Assembly: GCA_009699765.1 (NCBI GenBank)
Contig: WLNN01000014.1
Coordinates: 1 to 14,285, forward strand
Source: Actinomycetota bacterium
GTDB lineage: Bacteria; Actinomycetota; Actinomycetes; Nanopelagicales; Nanopelagicaceae
DNA length: 14,285 nt
Direction: 5' to 3'
Shown: positions 13,088-14,285 of the stretch, in pieces
Layout of the letters: the number at the start of each line of letters is the position of its first letter
Numbering within the stretch: the stretch's first letter is position 1
Translations under genes and position numbers: made by a program
The notes under the pieces: model-generated
What the model saw: only the letters and a program-made list of their open reading frames with translations
What the model was told of the DNA's origin: nothing
Database searches by the model: none

Positions 13088-13375
13088 ATGACTATTGAGG
13101 TCCGCATCCCCACAATCCTTCGTCCATATACAAAGGACCAAAAGTCGGTTGAAGCCGCCGGTACTACTCTCTCAGCCCTTATTTCTGATCTTGATTCACA
13201 ATATGCAGGACTTGGCGAGCGTCTTCTCGAGAATGGAGCGCTCCGCCGTTTCATTAACATTTACATCAATGACGAAGATGTGCGTTTTCTTGGCGGGTTG
13301 GAGACACCGCTCAAAGATGGTGACTCTGTAACCATTCTTCCTGCAGTTGCTGGTGGCAGCACACAGGCGTTTTAA
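13088..13375 (+). CDS. cysO: Sulfur-carrier protein CysO (MoaD/ThiS-like) with C-terminal extension
   Basis: CysO is a ubiquitin-fold sulfur carrier. Its C-terminal Gly-Gly is adenylated and converted to a thiocarboxylate (by MoeZ in mycobacteria), which CysM uses to make cysteine. The 95-residue protein runs MTIEVRIPTILRPY, NGALRRFINIYINDEDVRF, GDSVTILPAVAGG, very close to the mycobacterial protein. The expected terminal Gly-Gly is at residues 89-90 but is followed by STQAF before the TAA (13373-13375). A precursor that must be trimmed is therefore predicted. I chose ATG 13088 for the family N terminus. A longer in-frame extension to 12782 runs through mec in another frame and is an artefact. 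cysM starts 18 bases later. Confidence 0.94.
   Translation: MTIEVRIPTILRPYTKDQKSVEAAGTTLSALISDLDSQYAGLGERLLENGALRRFINIYINDEDVRFLGGLETPLKDGDSVTILPAVAGGSTQAF

Positions 13376-14285
<910 letters not shown>

Overview
The window looks like a chromosomal segment of a free-living actinobacterium of moderate GC, possibly of the small-genome freshwater type (Nanopelagicales/acI). The lineage rests on gene content and order: prfB-ftsE-ftsX-smpB-ssrA, DUF3039, a DUF222/HNH (13E12-type) protein, and the block clpS-DUF2017-mec-cysO-cysM, which matches the order around Mycobacterium tuberculosis Rv1331-Rv1336. The precise taxon is inference.

Layout. 1-3551 (+): the 3' part of prfB (RF2), ftsE, ftsX, smpB and the tmRNA gene ssrA. 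These are translation termination, cell-division ABC complex and trans-translation genes. Two small tandem-repeat arrays (15 bp and 21 bp) lie between ftsX and smpB. Behind ssrA, two copies of a 71-bp hairpin-forming unit repeat with an 85-bp period that is anchored on the tmRNA acceptor end, followed by a terminator. 3775-7205 (-): a DUF222/HNH endonuclease-like protein, the tRNA U34 hydroxylase TrhO, a GNAT acetyltransferase and a small two-helix membrane protein, transcribed in that order. 7494-8582 (+): a pirin-family protein. 8615-9553 (-): a solitary ornithine carbamoyltransferase. 9661-9945 (+): a DUF3039 zinc-ribbon-like protein. 9964-11772 (+): a secreted GH18-type glycosidase. 11780-14285 (+): clpS, a DUF2017 gene, mec, cysO and cysM (cut by the window end).

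How the genes work together. SmpB and tmRNA rescue stalled ribosomes, and the encoded tag (ADNSRSDFALAA) ends in the usual LAA-type degron. ClpS is the N-end-rule adaptor for Clp proteases. Mec, CysO and CysM form the thiocarboxylate-dependent cysteine pathway: CysM joins CysO-thiocarboxylate to O-phosphoserine, and the JAMM peptidase Mec releases cysteine. CysO here does not end at the functional Gly-Gly but carries five more residues (STQAF), so a proteolytic maturation step is predicted. This is the most interesting observation in the window.

Six genes (smpB, trhO, argF, the DUF3039 gene, mec, cysO) have a -10-like hexamer ending only 6-7 nt before the start codon and no good Shine-Dalgarno sequence, which suggests leaderless transcripts. 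ftsE, ftsX and, less strongly, the pirin gene and the small membrane protein gene have visible ribosome binding sites. No CRISPR array, insertion sequence, transposase or tRNA gene was seen, and nothing here amounts to a wholly new defence or mobile system.
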